64,000 nucleotides of DNA, taken from the NCBI RefSeq assembly GCF_019393635.1, contig NC_057866.1, positions 3,932,223-3,996,222 of the forward strand. Reading direction: 5' to 3'. Below the pieces are notes generated by a model. The model searched no databases and was not told where the DNA came from. It was given only the letters and a program-made list of their open reading frames with translations. This DNA comes from Dromiciops gliroides. Taxonomy: Eukaryota > Chordata > Mammalia > Microbiotheria > Microbiotheriidae. This document shows positions 12,121-23,310 of the stretch, in pieces; within the stretch, counting starts at the first letter, position 1; every line of letters starts with the position of its first letter. Position numbers and translations under genes: made by a program.

Positions 12121-13089
12121 TAGTACCTTAAACTTGACAAAGAATTTTCTTCACAATAGCCCAGCAAAGTAAGTACCATACATTTTGTCATTATAATCAA
12201 CCATCATAACTGTTTCCCTCCATCCTATTCCTTACCCATGATATTTCTCTATTTTCTATCTTCTTTTACCCTATTCCTCCTCAAAAGTATTTTGCTTCTG
12301 ACTGCCCCCCTCTTCTGCTCTGCCCTTCCTTCTTTCACCCTTCCCTCCTTATCCCCTTTCCCTCCTACTTTTCTGCAGGTTTAGATAGATTACTCCACCC
12401 AATTGGGTGTGTATGTTATTCCCTCCTTGAGCCAACTCTGATGAGGATAGGTGTAATAGTATTTAGACATGGGAGGGAACTTGACAATCACCAACATTAG
12501 AGGCCCTTAACTTTATTTGAGATAAGAGCTCCTCGGGCAGTCTACTCAAGCCATGGCACCTCTTTTCAAAATGGTGCTTTTAAATGAATAACATACAATG
12601 TGCAGGTTTACAAAGAAAACCACATCTGTTGAAGTACAGTTAATAAACTATTGTGTTTTTCTAAATCCATGGAATTTTATTTTTATTTTTTCCAAATTAC
12701 ATGCAAAACCAAACTGCATCTGATAGCTCCTATGAGTGATGGAGGAAAACCCCTAAAGTTGCCAGAGAATTAAGGGCAGAGGGTTTATGAGGGGCTAAGA
12801 AAGGGGGAAAAGTGACACAAATGAACAGAGAAAAAGATGGAGGAGGACCCTCGAAATCCCTTGTGTGCTTGGGGGAGGAGATTCCATTCAACTGACCCTT
12901 TGTCTTCTTTAGATAAGGATTATTACAGGAGGTTAGATTTCCTTGGAGAAAAGGAAGGTTAAAAGAAAGCTGGGGTGAGGGTTGGGGGTGGGGCAAGGCT
13001 GTGAGACAGTGGTCCAGAGGATTGAGAATATTATGGTGACAGAACTGGGTGTCCCTGAATAAGTCACAAGATATCAGAGAAGAATCAGG

Positions 13090-13279
13090 AGGAAGATGCT
13101 GAGATATTTCCCCTTAAGGGACCCTTTCAAAAAGGACTCTGGCTTCTCATTGGCCAGTCCTATCTTGACAAGATATCACAGGAGATTCTCCAATCTCTTG
13201 ATAATTCTTGTTCATACACCAGACCTTACCAGAAGTTCCTTCAGGCAGCTCCAGCAAGAGGGTGGTCCAGCTTCTCCAG
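13090..13279 (+). promoter_or_regulatory. MRGPR promoter and probable non-coding exon 1 of gene 1 (module 1)
   Basis: Blocks in order: GATGCTGAGATATTTCCCC, an inverted CCAAT box CTCATTGGCCAGTC at 13,147-13,160, TATCACAGGAGATTCTCC, TCTTGATAATTCTTGTTC, and TTACCAGAAGTTCCTTCAGG. The last matches TTACAACCAGAAGTTTCTGAAGG (module 3) at the equivalent place. A donor CTCCAG|GTCAGT follows at 13,279/13,280. A stronger alternative donor, AAGG|GTAAGA, lies at 13,603/13,604. No TATA box is obvious. The position about 1.5 kb upstream of the coding exon fits the usual MRGPR structure of non-coding exon(s) plus one coding exon. Transcription itself is inferred. Confidence 0.65.
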
Positions 13280-13758
13280 GTCAGTCAGTCTGGGGAAGAT
13301 CTTTCTTCTGCAAAATGAATATTAGGAGGGAGGATGGAGAGGGTTAGAGAAGGTGGGAGGATCTCTTTTTCCCCATCAAGCATTGTTGTGCCTGAATCCC
13401 ACAGTTCTAAAGGAATCATGGGGATGGGAGAAAGAGCTTGTGGTCATTGGGAGGGTCAGCAGGACCATCGGGAGTAGGGAGAACATGAGGGAAAAACCTC
13501 GTTCACATGAGCCTGATCTTGTCTCAGCCCTCCTCCCCCTTCTACTTTCATGCTTTTTAACTTGTAGAAGACTTGTAGAAGATACCCCTCCTCCCTGGAA
13601 AGGGTAAGATCTAAGAATTTTTCTCTGATGGAAGGGCTGACTCAATCTGAGACTGTCCAGCCAGCTTTCCTGTACAACTGAAGATGTCTATGGGAAATTC
13701 CTTTTCCAATGTATATTGTCCAAGTAAATGTTCTGCTGACATTCTGAATTTCTATTAT

Positions 13759-13932
13759 ATCTTTTGCCCTTGTCCCATCCTTCTCTTTGTTTGTATCTAC
13801 ATGTTACCAGAGAAATTTAATGAAAAGGAAAAGTATAGTGCAACGATCTTTTGCCCTTGTCCCATCCTTCTCTTTGTTTGTATCTACATGATACCAGAGA
13901 AATTTAATGAAAAGGAAAAGTATAGTGCAACT
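13759..13932 (+). repeat. 87-bp tandem duplication
   Basis: Two adjacent copies, 13,759-13,845 and 13,846-13,932, each beginning ATCTTTTGCCCTTGTCCC and ending AAGTATAGTGCAAC. They differ at about one position (GTTACCAG versus GATACCAG) plus the last bases. The unit is 29 codons, so an overlapping open frame (13,684-14,130) stays open through both. I see no protein family in that frame and regard it as chance. It lies in the gene 1 intron. Confidence 0.9.
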
Positions 13933-14136
13933 AATTCTATATGGACAGAATGCTTCACTCTGACAATAGGACTTCTTTTCTGTTCTTTGCTTCTTGAATT
14001 TGAAGTTACTACTTTGAGCATCTGTGTCCCGATCCTGGCCCACCTTTCCCCACCCTATGAACTAAGGGTCAGTGTTGTGCCACATGACTTGTTAAATGAG
14101 ACTGAAACAATTATGGGGAAAATTGAGTAGACTATC

Positions 14137-14308
14137 TTTTATATTTTATTTATTTATTTATTTATTTATTTTGGTGAGGCAATTGGGGTTAAGTGACTTG
14201 CCCAGGGTCACACAGCTAGTAAGTGTCAAGGGTCTGAGGCCGGATTTGAACTCAGGTCTTCCTGAATCCAGGGCCGGCGCTCTATCCACTGTGCCTCCTA
14301 GCTTCCCC
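14137..14308 (-). mobile_element. Short SINE with target-site duplication
   Basis: Its expanded (TTTA)n tail is followed by GGTGAGGCAATTGGGGTTAA down to CCTCCTAGCTTCCCC. TGAGTAGACTATC flanks it at 14,124-14,136 and 14,309-14,321. It lies in the gene 1 intron. Confidence 0.92.
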
Positions 14309-14764
14309 TGAGTAGACTATCACATCCATGATGACATGCAGGGACTCACAAGCACACTCTCCTTTGTGCAAGAGGCCCCTCCTCTGGGGGAAGTTTTGGG
14401 TCTTGTTCACAGGTCTCTCTCCCCCTGAACACTCTTTAGAAGCTACCTGAGAGGTTGACTCAGCCACTGATGCCTAAGGGTCCCCCCCCCCCCATTCCTT
14501 CTTTGATCAGGAAACATGAAGCAAACTTGTGAACCTTGGTCTGAGGGTAGAGCAATGAAGGGGGTTGGCCTAACAAAGTCTTTCCACTGGACAGGCCTTT
14601 CTTTCCCATCCCCTGGATCACATGTTTCATTAGGTTCATTTTGACTTGGGGGGGGATGAAATGGGAATATTATTGACCCCCCAGTATTCCTGGTGCACAA
14701 TTCCTATGTTGTTTTATCCACAGGTATGTCAGAATCAGCAGTACCCAGTAGAGGTTTCTCCAGC

Positions 14765-15760
14765 ATGGACCCAACCATTATGATGCAGATTTCCACCCAA
14801 ATGCCCCAAAGCTCAGTTTATGAAAACTCAAGTGGGAGAAATACTAATGAGTCTCTCTTCATTATTTTGGATAATTGTGAACTTGAAACATTTGTTGTTA
14901 CAATTAACTGCATTCTGTTGGTTATCAGCTTTTGTGGTTTGGCAGCCAATGGACTGGTCCTCTGGCTCCTGGGCTTCTGTATCGAGAGGAACCCTTTCTC
15001 TTTCTACATCCTCCACCTGGCTGGGGCTGACTTCTTCTACTTGTGTTGCCAGATTGTATACTCCCTCACATTTATTTGTCATAACTTTTGGTACATAGTA
15101 CCCAAAACTATTATCACTCTCACATTTTTCTTTTATACCTTGGGCCTGAGCCTGCTGACTTCGATCAGCACCGAGCGCTGTCTCTCAGTCCTCTTCCCCA
15201 TCTGGTACCGATGCCACCGCCCCAAGCACACATCTGCTGTGGTGTGCTCCCTCTTCTGGACACTATGCCTTCTGGGGAATCTACTAGAAAGTGGTGCCTG
15301 TGGCATAATTGATTTTATCCCCTTCAGTGTAATGTCATGTCTGGCGTGGGACTTGTTTTTTGTGACATTGCTTCTTCTCCTGGTTTGCCTGCTTTGTGTG
15401 TCTAGCCTGACTCTAGTCCTTAAGGTCCAGTGTTACTCCCAGCACAGGCAACTCTCCAAACTCTACCTCCTCATCCTGCTCACAGTCCTTATGTTCTTGC
15501 TCTGTGGCCTGCCTGTGGGCATCTACTGGTTTCTCTTGTGTTGGCTGACAAATACAAGTTGTATCTCTTTTGTTTCTCATCTTCTGTCCTGTGTGAACAG
15601 CAGCACAAACCCCCTTATTTACTTCTTCCTGGGTAGCTTCAGACAGAGGAGAAGGAGGGAGCCCCTCAAAGTGATCCTCCAGAGGGCCCTGAAAGATGAG
15701 CCAGAGATAGGAAAGGGCAAGGAGATCTCCCACACAGACATTATGGAAATGTCAGCCTGA
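14765..15760 (+). CDS. Mas-related G-protein-coupled receptor, MRGPRX-like (gene 1)
   Basis: 331-residue rhodopsin-class receptor of the plasma membrane. Visible motifs: TM1 GLAANGLVLW (Asn62), TM2 HLAGADF (85-89), TM3 end STERC (136-139, the family's version of DRY), FPIWYRCHRP after it, TM6 FLLCGLPVGIYW (245-255), TM7 NPLIY (282-286), and the C-terminal EPLKVILQRALKDEPE. N-glycosylation sequons lie at Asn21 and Asn28. The start at 14,765 is chosen because MDPT matches primate MRGPRX N-termini and the context (AGCATGG) is strong. An in-frame ATG at 14,726 (MSESAVPS) would add 13 residues. Acceptors are possible at 14,723 (TTTATCCACAG) or 14,753 (the position aligned with gene 3). Family members are Gq/Gi-coupled receptors of sensory neurons and mast cells. 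The ligand cannot be predicted. Confidence 0.93.
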   Translation: MDPTIMMQISTQMPQSSVYENSSGRNTNESLFIILDNCELETFVVTINCILLVISFCGLAANGLVLWLLGFCIERNPFSFYILHLAGADFFYLCCQIVYSLTFICHNFWYIVPKTIITLTFFFYTLGLSLLTSISTERCLSVLFPIWYRCHRPKHTSAVVCSLFWTLCLLGNLLESGACGIIDFIPFSVMSCLAWDLFFVTLLLLLVCLLCVSSLTLVLKVQCYSQHRQLSKLYLLILLTVLMFLLCGLPVGIYWFLLCWLTNTSCISFVSHLLSCVNSSTNPLIYFFLGSFRQRRRREPLKVILQRALKDEPEIGKGKEISHTDIMEMSA

Positions 15761-16700
15761 GTATTCCCCAGAGGGTACAGATGGTGGAGAAAGGGAAAGG
15801 GAGGATTCTTCTAGGGTCCTGTGCTTGCCCCTTGGGTCCAGCTACAGCTATAGCCACATTGCCTTCTTTTCTCCTGCACCCCTTACCATTGCTTTGGAAG
15901 ACAGATGGCCTTTTATGTTTTCTATTTGGAAGGAAGATGAATTTTAAGGCTGAGGGCCCCTAGATTTGATGAGGGAGTTGGCACTTGGGACCAGCTAATG
16001 GAGAGAGACAGTCCTATTGGAGCACACACTCTCTGGGTTAACTCTGTCTGCAATGTAGACATGAATATGTCTATGGTGCTCCTCAGTGTGGAATTCCACC
16101 CCACCCCCAGCCCTGATCATTCCCAGACTTAAGGAATGTTACATTTTTAGCTAGACCAGACAGGCTTCCTATTATGAGCCAGAGGAGAAGGAGGGATGGG
16201 CTATTCTTACCTATTACAAGCACACTGGTTCATTCTCTCCACTTAAGGAGGGGTTACCACATGGGCTTTCATCCTGGACTTGCCTAGTCTCACAGCTATC
16301 AGAGAGGCTGGGTCAAAGGCAGGAAGAATGGAACCACTGAAGAAAAGTCAACCATTGTTCTAGGGTGGGCATGTGCTCCTTCACCTCCCCTGCTCCCTCC
16401 TTTTTTACCACCCCTCCAGGAACCCAACCTGGATCAAGCTTGAGGATCAGTGGTCCAGCCACACACACTGTGTCTGCAGCAGTGGTCCAACAACAGGTCA
16501 CAGTGAGGGATTGGGTGTACTCCCCTCCCTGGCCTCAGCTCAGATGAAGGGGGGCCTGAGGAAGCCTTTGGCCCCTCTGCTCTCAGGACCTTCACCTCTG
16601 TTCTGCCTATCAAACAGAAGTTCAATGAGTGGGCTGCATTCCAATGAGAAGTCTGAAGATGTGGACTCTTCATTCATACTAAAATAAAGAACACCAAGTG
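15761..16700 (+). other. Probable 3' UTR of gene 1
   Basis: No repeat is recognised in this stretch. The first AATAAA after the stop is at 16,683-16,688 and another is at 16,922-16,927. The extent is inferred from these signals only. Confidence 0.4.
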
Positions 16701-17309
16701 GCCCTTCCCCACCCCATAGACTCACCATGCCCCAGTAATCTGTTCATATCCCATAGCACCTACTTTGTAACTGTAGTCCCATCTCCATGCTCCCTCCATT
16801 TGGACTTTGAGTGCCTTGACATGTGAACAATTGGTTCCTAATTCAGTGTAAAAAAATCACAGATTTGGAGGAGAGTGCATGGAAGCTGGGTCAGCAACCC
16901 AACCTTACTATTGATTATCCAAATAAACTTCATACTTGATCACACCAGTCCATCTTTGACTTTAATACTCTTGGTGATGGAGTTTTCATTCACTTCCCCG
17001 GAAAGGAATTGGGTTCAAAGACCTCTAACACCTTTTCCATCTTTAAATTTATATTCCTCTGATCAATTCCTGGCCATTTAATTCCCAAGAAGATCTCGTC
17101 ATGATGTCTCCATGACTTTTCCAGTTGGGATATTTTTTTCTGCCTCCTGGGGAATCCTTTGGGGGTAGTGCTATCTTTTGATGCCAGAGTTTTTCACATT
17201 TTTTATAATCAAAGACCTTCATTAGTCTGGTGAAGTCTTTGGACCCCTTCTTGGAATGATGCTTTAAAATATATAAGATTGATAAGGAAAGACATTTTAT
17301 TTTTTAATT

Positions 17310-17457
17310 TTTTTAATTAATAAAGTATTTTATTTTTTCCCCATTACATGTAAAGATAGTTCTCAACTTTTGTTTATACAAGCTTTCCAATTTCAGATTT
17401 TTCTCCCTCCCTCCCCTCCCTCCCCCCTCCCTTAGACAGCAGGTAATCTGATATAGG

Positions 17458-17500
<43 letters not shown>

Positions 17501-17785
17501 ATAACATTAAACATATTTCTGCATTAGTCATGTTATAAGAGAACAATCAGAGCGATGATGAAAAACTTCAAAATAGAAAAACATCAGCACCAAAAACAAA
17601 AGAAATAGTATGGTTCATTCAGCATCTATACTCCACAGTTCTTTTTTTCCCCTGGATTTGGAGATCCTCTTCTATCATGAGTTCCTTGGGACTCTTCTGT
17701 ACCATTGCACTGGTGAGAAGAATCTAGTCCATCACAGTAAATCAACACTCAACGTTGATGATACTGTGTACAATGTTCAGGAAAG
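17310..17785 (-). mobile_element. L1 3'-end fragment with (CA)n
   Basis: Reverse complement of the L1 3' end (CCCATTACATGTAAAGATAG; CTCCCTCCCTCCCCTCCC), with a (CA)n microsatellite at about 17,461-17,499. It ends in the 3' UTR block GATACTGTGTACAATGTTC. Confidence 0.7.
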
Positions 17786-18420
17786 ACATTTTATTAAAAG
17801 CCAGTTATTAAAGTATTCATTAAACCCAAACAACAAAGTCACAGACCCCTAATTCAGAAGCCCTGCTCTAATGGCTCTCTCTCCCCTCCTCAATTCTGAC
17901 AGGTCAGGTGTGGAAGGCCTGTAAGCCCAAAGGAGAGGCTCAGGGTTGGGTTTGGGAGTTGGGCTGTTAGATATGTATTAGAGTCCAAGGCCACTGACTT
18001 TCCCGATTGTTCCAGTGCCCACACTATTTGACACCATTTACTGCTCTGACATCCTTGTGGTATAATAAGAGATCACTGAAGGCCCCCACATACTGAAGTT
18101 CTCCATGGTGAATTTAGGGGAGGACGTGGACCATAGCCAGGATGGGAAGGGTGAAGATCTGGACTGTTGGAGTACTTGTTATTCCATAAGCTGTTGAATT
18201 GATTGGTATTTCTGCTTGAGCTAATATTTCCCGAAGGTAATTAACTAATATGTATTTTAATCCGGCTTCAAGGAGAAGTCAATGGGTATATGATTTATTG
18301 GAGAGTTTTAGCCTTGATAAATGATCATGATGACTCACTACCTGGATTTACATGTTACAAGTTTCCAGGTCTGGGGAGATTTTATGATCCTTGGTGATTT
18401 TTGTTTCCGGTCACCAAGAA
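17786..18420. other. No gene seen
   Basis: Unique-looking sequence without a recognisable exon or repeat. Confidence 0.3.
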
Positions 18421-18423
18421 AGT

Positions 18424-18627
18424 ATGTTCTTGACTGTCCTCCAGTTCTTTGCTCTCTTGGTCATTCTTGTGGAGACCAGGCCCTGTACCCCACAGTTCCT
18501 TGATTGCAAGCAGGTTCACCCTGGTCTTCTGCCCTTCTGTGACCCAACTCCTAATTTTCTTCCAGGACTCTTTCCTCCAGCTCCCCCCTCACCCAAACTC
18601 TGTAGTACTGCCTCCTGCTCCATTTAA
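18424..18627 (+). CDS. Small ORF with signal-peptide-like start (uncertain)
   Basis: From the ATG at 18,424 (context A at -3) the frame reads MFLTVLQFFALLVILVETRP, a good hydrophobic leader. A cysteine-bearing stretch follows: CTPQFLDCKQ ... LLPFCDPTPNF. The cysteine spacing vaguely recalls a Kazal inhibitor, but C2-C3 is longer than usual and the rest of the domain is absent. The frame then becomes proline-rich and stops at 18,627, with no splice donor or poly(A) signal that I can defend. It may be a relic exon or chance. Confidence 0.2.
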   Translation: MFLTVLQFFALLVILVETRPCTPQFLDCKQVHPGLLPFCDPTPNFLPGLFPPAPPSPKLCSTASCSI

Positions 18628-19055
18628 TAGACAGGAATTCCTCCTGATTGGTTTCCTCATTCTCTCCCCTCCCATCATAACCTAGACTTCTGGGATAAAG
18701 CCTTCCTAGGCATTGGAGTCCCATCCCCATGCCACTGTGATTCTTTGACAATGTCTGGTAGGGGGTATGTGAGGAATATACCAATAATTATAATATACAG
18801 CAATTCAGGGGAGGAACATAGAAAAATGAGAACAGAGAAGCATGTGAAGTTTGAAGGGGAAAAGCCATTGCTAACAGAGAATCAGAGAAGATGCCCTGGG
18901 GGAAGCAATATTAACTTTTGGCTTTAGGGGCAGGATGGAAGGATTTTCAGGCATATATGACCCAGCATAATAAGCAAAAATGTGTTCATAGTAAAAGTGT
19001 GACAGGATACACGCAGAACCTGGAGTATCAAATGCAAAATGTCCTATTTAAGGAA
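18628..19055. other. No gene seen
   Basis: Unique-looking sequence. I recognise neither an exon nor a repeat before the L1 fragment that follows. Confidence 0.3.
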
Positions 19056-19059
19056 TCCA

Positions 19060-19758
19060 CTATTGGTGGAGTTGTGAATTAATCCAATCATTCTGGAGAG
19101 CAATTTGGAACTATGCCCAAAGGGCTATCAACCTATGTATATCCTTTGATCCAGCAATGCAGCTGCTGGAGCTATATCCCAAAGAGATTTTAAAAAGGAA
19201 AAAAAGGCCTATTTGTATAAAAATATTAATAATAGCTCCTTTTTTGTAATGACCAAGAGTTGGAAATCAAAGGGATTCCCATCCATTGGGGAATGACTAA
19301 ACAAGCTGTAGTATATGATTATAATAGAATATTATTGTGTTATAAGAAATGACAAGCAGGATGATTTCAGAAAAACCTGGAAAGACTTATATGAGTTGAT
19401 GCATAATGAAATGAGCAGAACCAGAACATTGTACACAGTCACAGCCACATTGTACAATGAAGAATTGTGGATGACCTAGCTCTTCTCAGCAATGTAAGGA
19501 TCCAAGACATTCGGAAAGGACTAATGAGGAAGCAGACACCCACCTCCAGAGAAAGAGCTGACACAGACTGAAGCCGGCCCTTTCTCACTTTCTTCCTTTC
19601 ACTTTTTTCTTTTATTGCTGTTTTCTTATATTCACACTTAGACTAATGTGGAAATGTTTTACCTAATTGAACATATATAACCTCTATCTGATTGCTCACC
19701 CCCCCAGGGAGGGAGGGAAGAATAGAATTTGGAGCCCCAAACTTTAAATAAAAATGTC
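19060..19758 (+). mobile_element. L1 3' end, 5'-truncated
   Basis: Matches the terminal ORF2/3' UTR part of the L1 at 6.4-7.1 kb: CATTCTGGAGAGCAATTTGG, AAAACCTGGAAAGACTTATA, and GACTAATGTGGAAATG near the end. Confidence 0.85.
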
Positions 19759-19797
19759 CCCCAAGGCCCCATCTAGCATTCAAAGACCTTCAGAAGT

Positions 19798-19962
19798 TTT
19801 TTTTGTTTGTTTTTGTTTTTGTTTTTGCAGGGCAATGAGGGTTAAGTGACTTGCCCAGGGTCACACAGCTAGTTAAGTGTCAAGTGTCTGAGGCTGGATT
19901 TGAACTCAGGCCCTCCTGAATCCAAGGCCAGTGCTTTATCCACTGCACCACCTAGCTGCCCC
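19798..19962 (-). mobile_element. Short SINE with 17-bp target-site duplication
   Basis: CAAAGACCTTCAGAAGT occurs at 19,781-19,797 and 19,963-19,979, exactly flanking the SINE. The T-rich tail includes TTTGTTTTTG repeats. Confidence 0.93.
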
Positions 19963-19984
19963 CAAAGACCTTCAGAAGTAACGA

Positions 19985-20257
19985 GTCTTCTCATGCCTTC
20001 TTCCTAACACATGCTTTTCCATCCAGTGCCACTGCCTCCAGCTGTTCCATGAGCAAGACCCTCCATCTCCCAGCTCTGGCCATTGTCTCAGCTTGTCCCT
20101 CTTGCCCAGATCACTCTCCCTCCTCATCTCTGCCTATGGTCTTCCCTTGCTTTCCCTAAGTGTCCACTAAAGCCCCATGCTCTGCAGGAAGCCTTTCTCA
20201 ACCCTTCCCATTCAAATACCTTCCCTCTTCTATTTATCTGCTATATAGCCAATATAT

Positions 20258-20296
<39 letters not shown>

Positions 20297-20440
20297 TTGT
20301 TGGCTTCTTTTCTTCCCCCATTAGATTGTGAGTTCTTTGAGACTAGGACTGTCTTTTGCCTCTTTTTTGCATAACCAGAGCTTAGCACAGGGCTTGGCAC
20401 ATAATATACCCTTAATAAGTTGATTCATTTGATTGAGTAC
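19985..20440 (+). mobile_element. L2 LINE 3' end with (GT)n
   Basis: The diagnostic L2 3' block runs AGATTGTGAGTTCTTTGAGA, GCTTAGCACAGGGCTTGGCA, CATAATATACCCTTAATAAG. Upstream it keeps L2-like sequence (AGGAAGCCTTTCTCAACCC). A (GT)n microsatellite at about 20,262-20,294 interrupts it. Confidence 0.75.
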
Positions 20441-20970
20441 AGAGTGTGTGAAGTAGAGTGAAATTGAGATGGGTCAGGATGGTGCCTGGTTGTGGAGAGC
20501 CTTGAATTTCTTTACTCATATTGAGATGGGCAATGTGACCATGTGTCTGCAGAGCTCCCATGAAAAGTCTGATAATGACTTGGGGCAGAGGTGGGGGAGA
20601 TCCAATGCCAAGACTGTATCAAGACAATCATTTTGAAGGGTCAGCCAGAAATTGCTGCCTGTGAGCCCTTTGAAGGGAAGAACTCTTCAGTAAAAGCTTT
20701 TTCCTTTCTTGCTCTCCTGCCAAATGGGGACAGGATCTCCCTGGAGGAGGAAAGTTTGCTTCTTTCAGGACTGCATCTTAGGACAATCATGCTGCCTCCC
20801 CATTCGAGTCTGGGCTACAGGAAGGACCTTTTAATTTATCCACCAGCCTGGCTGGTGGTTTAGCACTTCTCCTGTCTCTAACAAACCCTATCTTGCATTA
20901 ACTTCCTCTCTTGGCTGCCCCACCCCAGTCCTATGAGGTCATCCCAGCATGACTAATGAAAGTAAGGCCT
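20441..20970. other. No gene seen
   Basis: A 90-codon open frame at 20,591-20,863 shows no family resemblance and no composition signal. I do not call it. Confidence 0.35.
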
Positions 20971-20971
20971 T

Positions 20972-21108
20972 TACTTATTTTGGGGGGAGGGGGTGACTTG
21001 CTCAGGATCACACAGCTAGTAAGTGTCAAATGTCTGAGGTCAGAACTGAACTCAGGTCCTCCTGAATCCAGGGACAGTGCTTTATCCATTGTACCACCTA
21101 GCTGCCCC
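20972..21108 (-). mobile_element. Short SINE
   Basis: GTGACTTGCTCAGGATCACA through CCACCTAGCTGCCCCC. The 5' poly(T) is reduced to a T/G tract. Confidence 0.85.
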
Positions 21109-21216
21109 CAACCTTTACTTTTAAGCTGAATTAATGGCAATATTAGCCAACATTTATATGGTAATCAATGGTTTTGAAATTATATGTATACATGCATGTA
21201 TACATATCATTCATGT

Positions 21217-21217
<1 letters not shown>

Positions 21218-21243
<26 letters not shown>
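21218..21243. repeat. (AC)n microsatellite
   Basis: About 13 AC units, preceded by alternating CATGTATACAT sequence. Confidence 0.9.
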
Positions 21244-21249
<6 letters not shown>

Positions 21250-21574
21250 AAACTCTTAATTGCCCAAACCCTTGAATGTAACAGGGAGCCTGCTCTCAGT
21301 CCCCTGCATGCCCAGCTATCTGCCTTAAGGGGCACAATGCCACCTGCTGAACCCTCCCCTTTCTCCTCAGGGCTCAGGGCTAAGAACAATATGGCATCTG
21401 AAGACTGGAGTCCTTCTATCTTAAAGATGTCCCATCTTCCTCTGGTTTGGAATGGAAAAGACCTCAGTCCCAGCCCATTTCAGTATTCCAGTGAGGGATT
21501 TCTCCCCTTTTACCTCTTCACACACACATGGCAAGAGACAGCTGGGGTGGGTGCGATGATGTCTGCACAGTGCT

Positions 21575-21910
21575 CTGGAATCCACCTTCATACACTTACT
21601 AGCCATGTGACCCTAGAAAAATGGCTTCACTCAGTTTCCTCATCTCCAACACGAAGATAAAGCTGCTCCCAGGGCTGTTGTAAGGAGGTAAGGAGATCAG
21701 ATTGAAAGCACTTTGCAGACCTTATAGGGCTATCTATGCAAATGCTGGCTTCTGTTACTGTTAAGAGACACTCAGCTTAGTGGGGAAAAGGCCAAACTTG
21801 GGAGTCCCAAGGCCTGGTTCAATCCCAGGAGGGCTGACTGCGTGACCTGGAGCAAACTGAAAGGACTGGACTCCATGACCTTTAAGGTCCCTTCTAGAAA
21901 TAATGCCTGG
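21575..21910 (+). mobile_element. MIR-like SINE copies
   Basis: Two old MIR-like stretches: CACTTACTAGCCATGTGACC with CAGTTTCCTCATCTCC (21,575-21,765), and GACTGCGTGACCTGGAGCAA with GACCTTTAAGGTCCCTTCTA (21,780-21,900). A third weak one lies near 22,420-22,460. Confidence 0.6.
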
Positions 21911-22055
21911 GGGGGGGGGGACGAGGCGGCTCATACCCTTTGGCTTTCAGCGACAGGGGTTTTGAGGGCCAGTGGAGAGGAACCAAGGGAGACCTAGCCT
22001 GGAGCTGAGCCCAGCTCCACCAGTATTTCCTTAACCACATTTCCAATGTGTCTTT

Positions 22056-22211
22056 GTTTTGTTTTGTTTTTGTGGGCAGGGCAATGAGGGTAAAGGGACT
22101 TGCCCAGAGTCACACAGCTAGTAAGTGTCAAGTGGCTGAGGCCAGATTTGAACTCAGATCCTCCCGAATCCAGGGCCAGTGCTTTATCCACTGTGCCACC
22201 TAGCTGCCCCC
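22056..22211 (-). mobile_element. Short SINE with target-site duplication
   Basis: TCCAATGTGTCTTT flanks it at 22,042-22,055 and 22,212-22,225. Confidence 0.92.
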
Positions 22212-22689
22212 TCCAATGTGTCTTTCTAAATCATTTTCTGTACAAGGATTTTGAGGACAGTGGAAAAGTGATTGTTTCCATTTTACAGGAGGGAATTCAC
22301 AGGCTCACAGGAAGGACTGCGAGAGACCTAGGCTCATCTACAGAAGAGGCCTAACTTCTGGGTTGGACGTGTTTACCTGGTCTGGTGGAAGGGACTTTGG
22401 AGACAGCAGAAGATCCACTGCCACTGTGTGACTTCAGCTCCCTGGGCCTGTTTCCCAAGGCTTACTCAAGGCCACCTAATTGTGGGCTCAAGCCCAAGAT
22501 CAGACCACAGTCTGCTCACTCTAAATAGAGATTCAGCCACAGGCACAGATGTGGAGTTGGGGGTGGGACCCTTCACTCTGAGGGGTGCTCCCAACCCTCT
22601 GTGACCAAACACAATCCTATGTGCAAAGGACACAGAGAAAGGCACTCCCCAGACCCTACCCTCAGGGAGCTCTCAGTCTAAGTTTGCCT

Positions 22690-22995
22690 TTCTCTAATCA
22701 ATAGAGATTTGGAGCATTTTTCCATATGACTGTAGACAGCTTTGATTTCTTCTTCTGAAAACTGCCTGTTCATATACTTTGATCATGTATCACTTAGGGA
22801 CTGGCTCTTATTTATATAAATTTGAACCAGTTCCATATAGATTTAAGAAATGAGGTCATTATTAGATGTTATTTCATTCATTATGATACTTTTTGTAACA
22901 ATGTAGTTTTTCCTGCTTATTCCTTTTAATTAAGTTTATTGATTTTCATTGTCTGTGCTCCTCTACTCCACCATCTTGGCTCTGCCTCTTTTAAT
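22690..22995 (-). mobile_element. L1 fragments, ORF2 part and 5' end
   Basis: 22,690-22,920 is the reverse complement of ORF2 (ATAGAGATTTGGAGCATTTT; TTGATTTCTTCTTCTGAAAA). 22,958-22,990 is the reverse complement of an L1 5' end (CTACTCCACCATCTTGGCTC). The two ends adjoin with almost everything between missing. AATTAAGTTTATTGATTTTC is repeated on either side of the 5'-end piece. Confidence 0.65.
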
Positions 22996-23119
22996 TAAGT
23001 TTATTGATTTTCATTGTCTGAGATCATGATGAATCCTAAGGTAGGATCTTAGGTCTAGAGATAGAAGAATGTCAGAGGCTACCTGGGACTCCCCCATCAC
23101 TTAAAAATGAGGATACTTT

Positions 23120-23310
23120 CCAAAATGCTTTGCTTTATCAGGCAAAGAGGATAGATAATACTTCTACATCAATGCTTTTATCTTGGTTTCCAGCTCTTCT
23201 GGTGTTCAGAGGCCTCCAGAGAACAAGATGGAAATGGCCCATTATCTGGACTACACACCCTTTTCTCTCCATCTTTGAGTGCCTCTCAAAATCCTCTTTC
23301 CTTCATCTTA
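23120..23310 (+). repeat. Unclassified repeat, copy A
   Basis: Similar, in inverted orientation, to 27,316-27,510. Shared blocks include GGCAAAGAG, GGAAATGGCCCATTA/TGAAATGGCCCATTA and TTTTCTCT...GAGTG.CT.TCAAA. Conceptual peptides in the equivalent frame share KWPI and ECLSKSF. Family unknown. Confidence 0.5.

Noticed and set aside
13684-14130. 148-codon open frame as a gene
   Set aside because: Openness comes from an 87-bp duplication whose length is a multiple of three; no family resemblance; it runs up to an intronic SINE.
14693-14725. Upstream extension of gene 1 (GTG start)
   Set aside because: No ATG, and it lies before the likely splice acceptor.
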